Positions 20,927 through 30,385 are shown, numbered from the stretch's first letter. The stretch: DNA of 64,000 nt from Meghimatium bilineatum (GCA_034231615.1 CM067315.1:31339407-31403406), one strand, 5' to 3'. The notes: a model not told the origin generated them from the sequence alone. A program made the numbers and translations.

Positions 20927-21600
20927 TTGAATTTACTTGTCTATGATATTCTAGGATCTTTCTGTATCACTTCATTTCAAATGAATTTATTCTTCTGGAT
21001 GTCTTCTTTAATGTCCAAGTCTTGCAATCCTTGTGTTGCCACTATGAAAACACATTATCTTGAAAGGGTTATTTTTGTGTCGTTATTACAACTTGAGTCA
21101 AAGTCAATCAGCACACGCACGAAAATGCGTTTATTTAATTACTGCGTTATTCCGGTGCTATCATATAGATGTGAGAGCTGGAAAAGCTCTTTATCTTCAG
21201 AAAAGAAATTACTGAGTTTCGAGAACAAATTTATTCGTAGGAGAACTAACACCCATTGGAGTGAATTCAAATCGAATGATAAAATCAGAGAAGAGACACA
21301 TCAAAATTTCATCACAGATGTTATCAGAAAACGCCGTAGGTCCTACAACGAGCATGTCCTACGCGCAGACACCAACAGAATACACCACCAATCTCTTGAA
21401 TGGATACCTACAGGCAAAAGAGCAAGGGGTAGACCAAAAGAAACACTCAGAAGAACAATACTAAGAGAAAGTAAAACAACCAAAATTCATACTTTTCAAG
21501 AACTGCACAGAATATCTTTGAAAAGACAGAATTGGAGAGATCTGACCTCTGCTCTATGCGCTAACTTTAGCGCAAAAGGAAAATGAATGAATGAATGAAT
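20927..21600 (+). mobile_element. LINE 3' end with ATGA tail
   Basis: A long open stretch encodes TRTKMRLFNYCVIPVLSYRC, ESW (the 'LYGCESW' box), a basic region, PTGKRARGRPKETLRRTI and a terminal RQNWRDLTSALCANF, then a stop followed by (atga)n at 21583. This is the standard carboxy end of RTE-type LINEs (GKRxRGRPxxTWRRT...W..L..AL). It may not belong to the LINE just upstream, because 20694-20930 holds SINE-4-like and other DNA. Confidence 0.78.
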
Positions 21601-21763
21601 GAATTATAACTTTGCCACAGCCTTCTCATTATTTTGATTACCAGTTTGATCTTTGATTTGTCTGTTGTCATATGATTTTGTTTTCTGTGCGATTATATAT
21701 AGATTTTTTATCTCGATGTATTTCTTTGGTCTTGTGATTAGTTGAAACAGCTAATCTGATTAG

Positions 21764-22037
21764 CTGAAACAGAAACTGTTCCCCTCGGGATTTATAGTAC
21801 GGAGAGTTGTGTAGCTGAAAACTCTTCTTCTTCAGAGTTCATTCTCAAACTCCCACTGGATCTATCTTGTAGCAGGACAATGGTCTAACTAGATTTCCAG
21901 CAGGATGTAGTCCAGAAAATGGAATTGCGTTGTGTCGCCGTTTTATTTGCGCTAATGGCCTGACACATCCGTCTTCAGCGGTGTGTAGCTCAAACAGAAA
22001 CTGTTCCCCTCAGGATTTATAGTACGGCGGATTGTGT
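21764..22037 (-). mobile_element. SINE-1 (short form) flanked by a 40-bp-plus direct repeat
   Basis: The SINE body (21818-21975, minus) has the GAAGAAGAG tail, 'gaatgaac', 'ctggactacatcctgctgga' and 'ggcgacacaacgcaattcca' on the reverse strand. Outside it, 'aaacagaaactgttcccctc', 'ggatttatagtacgg' and 'ttgtgt' occur on both sides (21768-21815 and 21995-22038). Confidence 0.75.
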
Positions 22038-22039
22038 CC

Positions 22040-22850
22040 TCTGCATACCATATTTCTGGAATCTTGTACCCACCGATATTTAATGGATGAAGCTCATTTT
22101 CCTCTAGTTATTTTCTTACATTTATCATTATATTCTCTGCATAGATGTTAAAGAAGATAAGGGGATAAAGAGCATCCATGTCTCACTTTCACTTCGTACA
22201 GCGGAAAACTCAGAGGTTTCTCTCTTCGCTCTTACTGTTGCTTGTTGTTCGTGATATAGTGTTTCAATAAGATGTATACGATGGTTTGGCAAGCCCATGT
22301 CTCTCATGATGGACCATAGTTGGTGATGTTTAACACAATCAATCGCCTTGGTATAGTCTATGAAATACATATGTAGGTTTAAGGTTTATTCTCTAAATTT
22401 CTCAATGATGTTCCTCGTTTTGAGTATGTGGTCTCTTGTTCCTTTTCCTGCTTGAAACCCAGCGTGAACGTCATGTATTTCTGTTTCCAATTTGTGTTGT
22501 ATTTTCTTTATTATGATATGTAGTAGTATTTTGCTGACTTGACTAATCAGGGCTTCTGTTCTATAGTTGATACATAACTGAAGGTATTTCTTTGGCAAGT
22601 GTATATATACTGTCTTTTCCATTCTTCTGGCCAGATTCCACTTTTCCGTATCTTGCAGCATGAAGTATTGTATATCTGAACACTGGAATCGCCGCCGGAT
22701 TGTATAATTTCTGATGTTATTCCGTCATTACCTGCAGCTTTTCCTTTTTTCAGATGTCTAATTGAATGTCTGACCTCTTCATTGTAGGTTCTGGTTCTTG
22801 TTCTAAATCATTGATGTTCTCATTTGGTGACTGAAAGCAGATAGATGGCG
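22040..22850 (-). mobile_element. LINE reverse transcriptase fragment
   Basis: The reverse strand reads WNLARRM..TVYIHLPKK, NYRTEALISQVSKILL (box 2), VHAGFQAGKGTRDH (box 3), FIDYTKAIDCVKHHQLW (box A, 'DYxKAFDxVxH'), IETLYHEQQATVR, and after a break NIYAENIM and WYAEDT, where the catalytic YADD is YAED. It is largely open in two blocks (22661-22386 and 22370-22128) but carries frame breaks. Its downstream end abuts the duplicated flank of the SINE-1 copy. Confidence 0.88.
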
Positions 22851-22859
22851 ATTATCTGT

Positions 22860-23285
22860 GCTGTTTCTAAAGCTGAAGCCCTGCTTAACTGAGGGGTTAT
22901 AGTTCTATCATGAATGTAGCATATACGATCATTTAAATTACGCAAAGTCTTGCATATACTTGTCTTGTATTTTTACCTGTTCACTATTGACAGATACCAT
23001 TTTAGAACAGCAGTCAATGTTTGGGGTGACTGTGTCGGTGTGGGGATAATGGATTACCGATTTCGAGAAGATTTTAAAACAGTAAGTATTGATATGATAA
23101 AACAAGTATTTCTCTAAAATAACCCTTGGCGCTGATTCACTCAGCACTTACTGTGCTTTGCTGATCTGACTTGTTCCGTGTTTCTCATGGGCAAACAACA
23201 CAAAGTATATACAGTGACCAGTGATTAGTCGCTTGAAGAGTCACATGCGAGATGGAGGTTAATCAATAATATAAGGAAAAGGCAA
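22860..23285. other. Nothing recognised
   Basis: No open frame or repeat match of interest in this window. Confidence 0.35.
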
Positions 23286-23289
23286 TCTT

Positions 23290-23510
23290 CATTTTTTTTT
23301 ACCACATTATGAGACAAGGAGGTTTGGAGGAAATAATCACAGCAGGCAAGATTGAAGGCAGCAGTAAAAATAAGTAAAAAATATTAGACAGATTTAGCAC
23401 CTGGCACAGCAGTGAAACAACAAAGACCATGATACATAATACTGGAGATAGAGATTTTGAAGAGCGATGATCGCCTACACCAGCAAGCATAGCACATGAT
23501 GATGATTATG
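23290..23510 (+). mobile_element. LINE-A, 3' end fragment
   Basis: It reads YHIMRQGGLEEIITAGKIEG, then ILDRFSTWHSSETTKTMIHN and TGDRD, ending in the gatgatgattatga tail. It is a third sense-strand copy of the same 3' module. Confidence 0.75.
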
Positions 23511-23536
23511 ACTCAGTGAATTTGCACCATCTAAAC

Positions 23537-23747
23537 CAGTGCTATTGAACTATATTTACTCAGGGGGCCACAATGTAGAAAATGGGGATCATCACGGGCG
23601 AGATTTATTAAAAAAAACACATTGAATGATTTTATACATTTAGTTTTTTTATAACTTTATTTCACTGTTTTAGCAATGATCGGCGGGCCACTTACTAGGC
23701 CTTCGCGGGCCAAATTTGGCCCGCGGGCCGCCAATTGAATAACCCTG
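23537..23747. mobile_element. hAT-type MITE with perfect 8-bp target duplication
   Basis: The ends are CAGTGCTATTGAACTAT at left and, on the opposite strand, CAGGGTTATTCAATTGG at right. The internal 'gggggccaca' and 'ggcccgcgggccgcc' are typical of hAT non-autonomous elements. The element is 211 bp and flanked by identical atctaaac (23529-23536 and 23748-23755). It has no coding capacity. Confidence 0.9.
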
Positions 23748-23759
23748 ATCTAAACTATA

Positions 23760-24315
23760 CTTGTGCGATAGTGATCTCGTCTATAAGTTGACATCCTCGT
23801 AACCATAATTGTTGTTCATTAATTTACGTTATCTGTCGCTTTAAAATGCTTGCCATCATATTTCATTGAATACCCCTAGAACACGTGCTGGAAATAACTC
23901 CAACGAATTTTGCAATCTTTCTTTGTTCATGTCTACATGACTTTTAATAACGTAAAAATTGTTTATTTATTATCGCTTTATTGCATCGTCGCATTCAATT
24001 AATGTTTGTATGTGTTAAAATGTAATTTTCTTTCTTAAATATGTATTCTATTGTAAACTAAATGCTGAATGTCGTTGTATGATTTATCTATAATATAATA
24101 GTCATGTTCTGTCATTATATCTGGAACGCTATATAAATAGAACATATACGTCACGAAATTCCTTGCGATTACCAATCAAAAAGATTGGTGTGACGTTATT
24201 CAGAGCAGACGACATTTTTGTATACAAATGTTATTGATGAGCTAACAAGTAAACTTCTGTATTAGCTTGTGGTTAAAGCAATCTAAAATGCATTATATTT
24301 AAAATATACTTATAA
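23760..24315. other. Intron, nothing recognised
   Basis: AT-rich, with no clear element. Confidence 0.35.
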
Positions 24316-24316
24316 T

Positions 24317-24660
24317 TTGCTACAAATGATGGAAGAAGATGATCCAATCAAAAGAAAGCATAAAAAATCAAAAGAGCGAAAAGCTAGATGCTTGAGTCGT
24401 CAAAGTCAAGAGTCACTCGCTCGGATTCTTGCTGCAAATGCTGCAGAGCAGATAATAGACATAGAATTGAAAGAGAGATGCACGGAATTGATCAAGAAAT
24501 CCTTCAAACACAAAAACAAACAAGACTTGCTAAGGATGCTGATTTTCAGCGGCGTCGAATTAAGCTAGACTCATCAGCACAAAGAAAAAATCTACAAGCT
24601 AGAGAATAATAAGGACGTCACAGACAGCATGAAACTGTTGAGCAAACGCAGAGACGTCGA
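24317..24660 (+). pseudogene. Possible N-terminal piece of a Helitron-type protein
   Basis: An ATG at 24326 opens a basic, charged frame (RKARCLSRQSQESLARILAA, NAAEQ), and the next frame continues RLAKDADFQRRR, SSAQRKNLQARE and ETVEQTQRRR-like text. Arg-rich repeats of 'ExxEQxxxR' occur before the helicase region in many animal Helitron and related proteins. Frames are broken and no Rep/helicase motif follows, because a minisatellite begins at 24708. Another basic repeat protein is equally possible. Confidence 0.3.
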
Positions 24661-24707
24661 GGTGCATATTCCAAGGCTCACTAATTGTCAAATATGTGTC
24701 GAAGTCA

Positions 24708-25345
24708 ACTTCTACTCTTCTACACACTTCTACTCTTTTACACACTTCTACTCTTCTACACACTTCTACTCTTCTACACACTTCTACTCTTCTACACACT
24801 TCTCCTCTTCTACACACTTCTACTCTTCTACACACTTCTACTCTTTTACACACTTCTACTCTTCTACACACTTCTACTCTTCTACACACTTCTACTCTTC
24901 TACACACTTCTCCTCTTCTACACACTTCTATTCTTCTGCACAATTCTACTCTTCTACACACTTCTACTCTTCTACACAATTCTACTCTTCTACACACTTC
25001 TCCTCTTCTACACAATTCTACTCTTCTACACACTTCTCCTCTTCTACACAATTCTACTCTTCTACACACTTCTACTCTTCAACACATTTCTACTCTTCTA
25101 CACACTTCTATTCTTCTACACACTTCTCCTCTTCTACACACTTCTATTCTTCTACACACTTCTCCTCTTCTACACACTTCTACTCTTCAACACATTTCTA
25201 CTCTTCTACACACTTCTACTCTTCAACACACTTCTACTCTTCTACACACTTCTACTCTTCAACACACTTCTACTCTTCTCCACACTTCTACTCTTCTACA
25301 CACTTCTACTCTTCTCCACAATTCTACTCTCCTCCAGACCTCAAG
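24708..25345 (+). repeat. 18-bp minisatellite (cttctactcttctacaca), about 35 copies
   Basis: Near-perfect 18-bp units with variants (ctcctc, attcta, ttcaac). The length is a multiple of three, so all three forward frames and one reverse frame are open (STHFYS, FYTLLL, TSTLLH, EVCRRV). These are not genes. It lies 360 bp before the last SLC1 exon. Confidence 0.97.
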
Positions 25346-25702
25346 TCTCCTCCAAATACGACAACAGCAATTGATCAGAGAAACGTTTACGAATAAGACG
25401 ACCAGCAAAAAGGAAATCTTTTAGCAATAATTTAGTCACAATAAATCAAATCTATCTAAAACCTTCAATTCACAAAATATTTTTTTTTAATCAATACCTC
25501 TGTTATAACCAACGTAGACGCATGTCTTGTGTTGAAAGTTGCATGCCTCAGCAGGAGGCATTAATCACTAACGTAACAAATAGAGACAGGAACATCGTCG
25601 ACGTTCGGTGTGCAGATGAGGCTGTTCTGTCCACTAACTAATTAACTAGCTAACCAACTACTTATCTAGTTTAACGTATATATTTATTCCTTTTGTCGAC
25701 AG

Positions 25703-25834
25703 AACGACCTCAGATTCAATTTCAACACTGCATCCTTAGCTTTTAAGAAAAGTGAGAGTGCAGGCATATCTCAATCCAGTAGCGAGACCGAGATGGCTTC
25801 AGAAGCTATCAGTCGTGCATCTGAAGTTAATTAA
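25703..25834 (+). CDS. SLC1-family transporter, probable C-terminal exon
   Basis: The acceptor is ttttgtcgacag and the reading is phase 0, compatible with the phase-0 donors at 17675 or 17684. It encodes NDLRFNFNTASLAF, then a polar, acidic tail (KKSESAGISQSSSETEMA, SEAISRASEVN) and a TAA stop. Cytoplasmic tails of SLC1 proteins are of this length and style (Ser/Glu-rich, often with a terminal binding motif), but tails are not conserved, so the assignment rests on position, phase and composition. Candidate AATAAA signals occur at about 26342 and 26461. Confidence 0.5.
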   Translation, partial: NDLRFNFNTASLAFKKSESAGISQSSSETEMASEAISRASEVN

Positions 25835-25839
25835 TACAG

Positions 25840-26180
25840 GGTTGCCATATTGATTATTTCGTTGCCAAAATTGACATTTTGAAATATCAATAACCATACT
25901 ATTTATTTCAAAATTATTATCATTATTTTGGCCAAAATTGTACTTCTACTATTTTAAAATTATTATCCATTGTTGCATGTGGTTTTATTTTAATTTTAAT
26001 TTTGGTACCTTTCTGTTAAGTGGGCACACAACTGTGTTTTTACATTTACAACACAAGGATTTACAAAAAGAGGTAAACTCATTAACTACTACAACATCGC
26101 GTGTCGGTATTATGTCGTTTATCTTTCCCAAGCAATGACTTCTATGAATTGTTTATATCATTAATATTCCGCAATCTGGG
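25840..26180. other. Possible 3' UTR of the SLC1 gene
   Basis: AT-rich, with no element recognised. It may be 3' untranslated sequence, but no clear poly(A) signal precedes the minisatellite. Confidence 0.25.
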
Positions 26181-26189
26181 AACTAGAAT

Positions 26190-26440
26190 ATTATCTTTTC
26201 TACAGGTTATAGGAATAGAATATTATCTTTTCTACAGACTAGAGGATTAGAATATTATCTTTTATAAAGGTTATAGGAATAGAATATTATTTTTTCTACA
26301 GACTCGGGGAATAGAATATTATCTTTTCTACAGGCTAGAGGAATAAAATATTATCTTTTATACAGGCTAGATGAATAGAATATTATCTTTTCTACAGGCT
26401 AGAGGAATAGAGTATTATCTTTTCTACAGACTCGAGGAAT
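26190..26440 (+). repeat. 32-bp minisatellite, about 8 copies
   Basis: The unit is 'gaatagaatattatcttttc' followed by 'tacaggctagag', with variants in the last 12 bp. Confidence 0.93.
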
Positions 26441-26810
26441 CTAATGAAGATTCATTATATAAATAAATAAAAACATAGAAGGATGCGTAAATTTATTAAT
26501 TGCTCTCTTCCACTTCCTTAGTTTTTGTAATTTTAATTGTTGTCCTTTGTTTTCTTGCTTCAGTTATATTTTCTTTCATATTACAATATGTTGCGTTCAC
26601 TGTGTATTTTTGTGTGTTTGTGTGTGTGTGTGCGTGCGTCCGCACGTGTGTGTTTTCGCTTAGCAAGAAAGTAGCGGTGTTTTATTTAATTATTAAATAT
26701 GAAAATGCTGGTCATAGCAGATGTGTAATGTTTTTGGTAGAATTGTGTCTCTCTGTACTGTTGTCAAAACAAACAAACAAAAAAGAAAAACGATGTTTAA
26801 TCTTCTAGAT

Positions 26811-27082
26811 GAGTGTCTCTCAACTTGGACCTTTTTTAGGACCATGAGATACCCAGAGAGATCACGAAGAGAGTATTTAGAAATTGGTGCAAGAAAGTGA
26901 CGACTTGAAAGTAAAGAACATGAATTCTAGCCATAAACCTTCAAAAAAGTCTTGGTGACTTGCAAGGGATGCCACTGCCGTTTTCCTTTTTGTTTTGGGA
27001 GAGAGGTGGGGGCAACCAGAAAAACTATTGAAAAATTGTATGTCATGAGGGGTTCATAACACAAAAAGGATGAGAACCACTG
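26811..27082. mobile_element. hAT-like MITE with 8-bp target duplication
   Basis: The left end is gagtgtctctcaacttgg. The right end, reverse complemented, is CAGTGGTTCTCATCC, the usual hAT end. The flanks ttctagat (26803-26810) and ttctagtt (27083-27090) are an 8-bp duplication with one change. It is 272 bp with no coding capacity. Confidence 0.78.
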
Positions 27083-27185
27083 TTCTAGTTGTAATAATGA
27101 GTAATAGTGTTTCTTTGTTGTAGTTGCCTGTATTCAATTGCATTTGTTTATATTTTCAGGAGTTTCCAAACACAATTTAATTTTG

Positions 27186-27320
27186 CCATTTTAGAGTGCC
27201 ATTAATTAGCTACCATTTTAGGGTGTCATTAATTAACTACCATTTTAGGGTGTCATTAATTAACTACCATTTTATGGTGTCATTAATTAACTACCATTTT
27301 AGGATTCCATTAATTAGCAT
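27186..27320 (+). repeat. 27-bp minisatellite, about 5 copies
   Basis: The unit is 'taccattttagggtgtcatt' followed by 'aattaac'. Confidence 0.92.
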
Positions 27321-27329
27321 CCACACTGC

Positions 27330-27510
27330 GCCTAACATCTCTCCCTTCCCTCCCCCCCCCCCCCCCAAACTCTAGCATTATCCCTTCTCATTAAATCATG
27401 GCATAATTTCACCAATATTAGCCATTTTTGTTAATTGTGGCGACACACTTTGCAAGTGACGTAAAATTATTGACTACATGAAAACTGTGTACACCATAAC
27501 AAACTTTCAA
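27330..27510 (+). repeat. Interspersed repeat J, copy 2
   Basis: It matches 1490-1670 in the same orientation and carries a C15 run at about 27350. Confidence 0.45.
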
Positions 27511-27539
27511 TGAACCTGTGCATAATGTCCAAGTTCGTT

Positions 27540-28405
27540 CCATATTCTGCTTCAATCAATAAACCCGTAACCCTTCAGGGTCGTAGGGGTACCACATTGG
27601 ATGTCTCAGCACACAGAGTCCTCCAGAGAATTCTATCCTCAGCGATGCGGATGAGTGTGGAAATATCTTGCCCTGTCCATTCCTTGATGTTGTCTGTCCA
27701 TGTCTTTATTTGTCCTCCTCTGCTTCTTCCACCCTCGACAGTTCCCTGCAGTATTGTTTTTGACAAGGAATCGTGCCTGCATACATGTCCGAACCATGCT
27801 AGTTTTCGTCGTTTCACTATTGAAAGCAATGGCTCCTGGACACCTACACACATCTCTACTTTATTTCTTACGTACACATTGGTCTTATGTTCCCTATAGG
27901 AAATTCGTAGAATTCTTCTGTAGCATTTATACTCGAAAGCCTGTAATCTTCTCTCCATGTCCGCAGTGAGTGTCCAACTCTCACAACCATACAACACAAC
28001 AGAAAGCACCAGCGACCTATACAGTTTGATTTTCACTCCAACACTGATGTTGCTTTTCCAAATCACAGTTAGCCTTGACAATGACGCTAAAGCCATCTCC
28101 AGCCTTATTTTTAGTTCTGCTTTGCATTTACCATCGCTGCATATACTGGATCCGAGGTATTTGAAGGTATTCACCTCTTCAAGCTTGTGTCCATTCATCA
28201 TGATATTAGTCTGGTTTTCTGTGTCTCTGCTGTTTACCAAAATTTTGCTCTTATCTGAATTGATTTCCATTCCGTACTTGCTGGTAACTTTTTCTAACTT
28301 TGATGTTAATTCTTGCAATGATTGTTCTGACCCAGCTATAAGATCAATATCATCAGCGAAACGCAAGTTGCAAATAGGGCGACCTCCGATCGATATAGAC
28401 GATAA
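27540..28405 (-). mobile_element. LINE-E, 5'-truncated copy with 263-codon open frame
   Basis: From 28366 to 27575 on the minus strand one uninterrupted frame gives MRFADDIDLIAGSEQSLQEL (intact FADD catalytic box C), INSDKSKI (box D), NTFKYLGSSI (box E), then SLVLSVVLYGCESWTL, YRRILRISYREHKTN, WFGHVCRHDSLSKTILQG, TWTDNIKEWTGQ and a terminal WRTLCAETSNVVPLRP stop. The upstream RT boxes are missing because the copy is truncated at about 28405, the usual result of incomplete reverse transcription. The open frame indicates the youngest LINE copy in the window. Its 3' UTR (gggttacgg..gcagaata) matches the AGAAT-tailed copies at 2716 and 29835. Confidence 0.93.
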
Positions 28406-28504
28406 AAGATAATATTCTATTCTATATTCTGCTTATAGGCGAACTATTACGTAGGCACGCGTTCCAGACATGGAAAGACGTGATATCATTATATTTATCT
28501 GCTG

Positions 28505-28650
28505 TTGTCCTAAAGGGGATCAAAGTATAGCAACATTGTGACCTGCTATGCATGTCGTAAGAGACAGCTAAGGATCTTTAGGGGTGTACTTTTCTATCCT
28601 TTCACATGGGTCAAAATGACCATAAAGCCATGCCAAAGAATGAGTCTAGA
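28505..28650 (+). mobile_element. SINE-1 (long form) 5' part, left arm of an inverted pair
   Basis: It has 'aaaggggatcaaagtatagc', 'aacattgtgacctgctatgc', 'atgtcgtaagagacagctaa' and 'gaccataaagccatgc', following the first half of the consensus. Confidence 0.65.
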
Positions 28651-28679
28651 GAACTGAGTTCATTATGTGTGGTTTACAG

Positions 28680-28885
28680 CTTATCTGTGATATCTCGTCT
28701 ATCTGCGACACATTCCAACTTCAGAATAACTTCTGGGATACTTTAATATTATATGGGATGGGTCAAGCCAACCCTCAAATCTCCTTATTTATCTTTAACA
28801 ACATACATGACAGGTCATAGTGTTGCTATTCTGTGCAACACTTTAAGATCCCATCAACATACTGTGGGCGATTAAATCTTCATAT
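28680..28885 (-). mobile_element. SINE-1 (long form), right arm of an inverted pair
   Basis: Read in reverse it follows the copy at 61577-61866: 'gtgggcgatt' at its outer end, 'gtgttgctattctgtg', 'acatacatgacaggtc', 'tatatgggatgggtcaagcc' and 'tgtgatatc'. It lies head-to-head with the plus copy just before it. Confidence 0.6.
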
Positions 28886-28984
28886 CCATGACAAGGGGCT
28901 GGCTGTGATGTGTACTGGCCCAAATAAAACATTAATTAAAGTCTATATTATTAATTTGAAGATTTGTCACAACTTTCTCATTTT

Positions 28985-29225
28985 CAGCGGAATCTCCCTA
29001 GTGTAATGGCGTTAAGCTGTTCGCCTTGATTTCAAGAGGTCATGAGTTTGAATCTGGCTCATGTCATCTTGTATATAAAGTGGATTTTTCAGAGATCCCT
29101 GTGGGTTATCACTTGAAGCTACGGAATTACGTGCTATGAGTGGTACTCTTGGCAGGCGGCGTGCCGCTTTGTTGAGAGTGATGAGTACATATGGGAAACC
29201 GAACATATGAAGTCAATCCTCTACA
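28985..29225 (+). mobile_element. tRNA-derived SINE-5
   Basis: The head resembles a tRNA: 'tctccctagtgtaatggcgt' (A-box area) and 'catgagtttgaatctgg' (B box, like GGTTCGAATCC) about 35 bp later. The body carries 'tttttcagagatccctgtgg', 'gaagctacggaattacgtgc', 'gagtggtactcttggcagg' and 'gagtacatatgggaaacc', ending 'gtcaatcctctac'. Relatives are at 18110-18310 and 14105-14210. It is not a working tRNA because stems do not pair. Confidence 0.72.
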
Positions 29226-29489
29226 ACTTTTGAACCCTTTTTTAAACTTTTCTAATTTTCAGATGATGAGAGATAAAAAAAGACAGAAAGTAGAACATAC
29301 TGCAAATAAGCATCAACAAATGACTTCAGTAGTGGAATATAAAGAGTGGAAAAGAAAAATATTAGCTAGAGCTGCTGAAACCTCTTGATGCTTTACCAAC
29401 CCAACTGCCCATTAATGGAAATAATCAGGGCTTCATGATTTGGATGCCCAAAGAGAGAGTTTTATGAATGTACATTGCTGTACTATTAC

Positions 29490-29780
29490 ATGGGTCCTCC
29501 AATTGTGTTGTTAAATGTCGTGAAGGAAGTTGGAGTTGTCTGTCTATCGTCAGCATGTGTTTCTTTAAGGTCTCTTTGATTGTCTCCATCCATCTAATTC
29601 TTGGTCTTCCTTGTACCCTGTAGCCCGAACTTCACCTGTTGTATGCACAAAGTGCTGGTTGCTTTGGTTCCATTCTAATGATGTGACTAAACCACCTTGT
29701 TTGCTGTCTCTCAATGTAGTCTTGAGATGGTTTTATTTTTTCTCTGATATCTTCATATCGTTGGTCTCAATGTTTGATAT
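29490..29780 (-). mobile_element. LINE-B, 3' end fragment
   Basis: The reverse strand reads EDIREKI, IERQQTRWFSHIIRMEPKQP, a NRRSSGYRVQGRPRIRWMET segment and IKETLKKH. This is the same module as 51840-52110 (-), 41960-42480 (-) and the end of 56745-57790 (+). Confidence 0.78.
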
Positions 29781-29834
29781 TTTTCGCTTTTCTCAAACAT
29801 CTCATTTCACGCAAATGTATTCTTAAAACCATAC

Positions 29835-29980
29835 CTTGATTTGGTGCCGCTAGAATGGGCCTCGTTCGATTCCCGTTAGACTGAAGAATTTTCACCTCGC
29901 TGGGGAATGTGTGCTAAAGATTTAAATGTGGTACCCTTATGATCCTGATGGATGCAGGTTTATAGATAGAATAGATATTT
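29835..29980 (+). mobile_element. SINE-4 with a LINE-E 3' tail
   Basis: The head 'gatttggtgccgctagaatg' plus 'cctcgttcgattcccgttag' contains a tRNA-type B box. A short middle follows, then 'aaatgtggtacccttatgat', 'cctgatggatgcaggttta' and 'tagatagaatag', the 3' end of LINE-E. A tRNA-like head with a borrowed LINE tail is the textbook SINE design. Confidence 0.62.
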
Positions 29981-29989
29981 AATGTAAAT

Positions 29990-30385
29990 AAAATTGTTGA
30001 AGATTATATAAAGTACTTTGTAATTTGGTTTTTACCACAATGAATGACAGAATTATATCAAAGAATGATTGTCCAGATTTAGAGGCATGTCTCAGAAATA
30101 AGAGATTTCTTCTACATCAATTGCTCTGATTCTGAAATATGTTCGAGTCATGACCCAATTTTATAGAAACAAACTGATCTACGACCCCATTTTACGAAAC
30201 AAAGTTACCCTCTACCCGAATACATTAAATCAAGGTCTTGATATAGTTAAAATGAAACAACAAAATTACAGCTTTTTGCGTCTTTACAGTCGAAAAGCTA
30301 GCCAGTGCAAAATTTTATATGAATGAGGAGTCCCTCAAATAAATTAAATTGCCAAAATGCATAGTGTCTATGTTTCACACGATTT
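29990..30385. other. Nothing recognised
   Basis: AT-rich sequence with no family match. Confidence 0.35.

Noticed and set aside
24629-25424. Three overlapping forward frames and one reverse frame of 156-255 codons
   Set aside because: All are readings of the same 18-bp tandem repeat.
29000-29060. tRNA gene (also 33150-33206 and 1917-1990)
   Set aside because: A and B boxes are present, but no cloverleaf pairing can be drawn and repeat bodies follow, so these are SINE heads.
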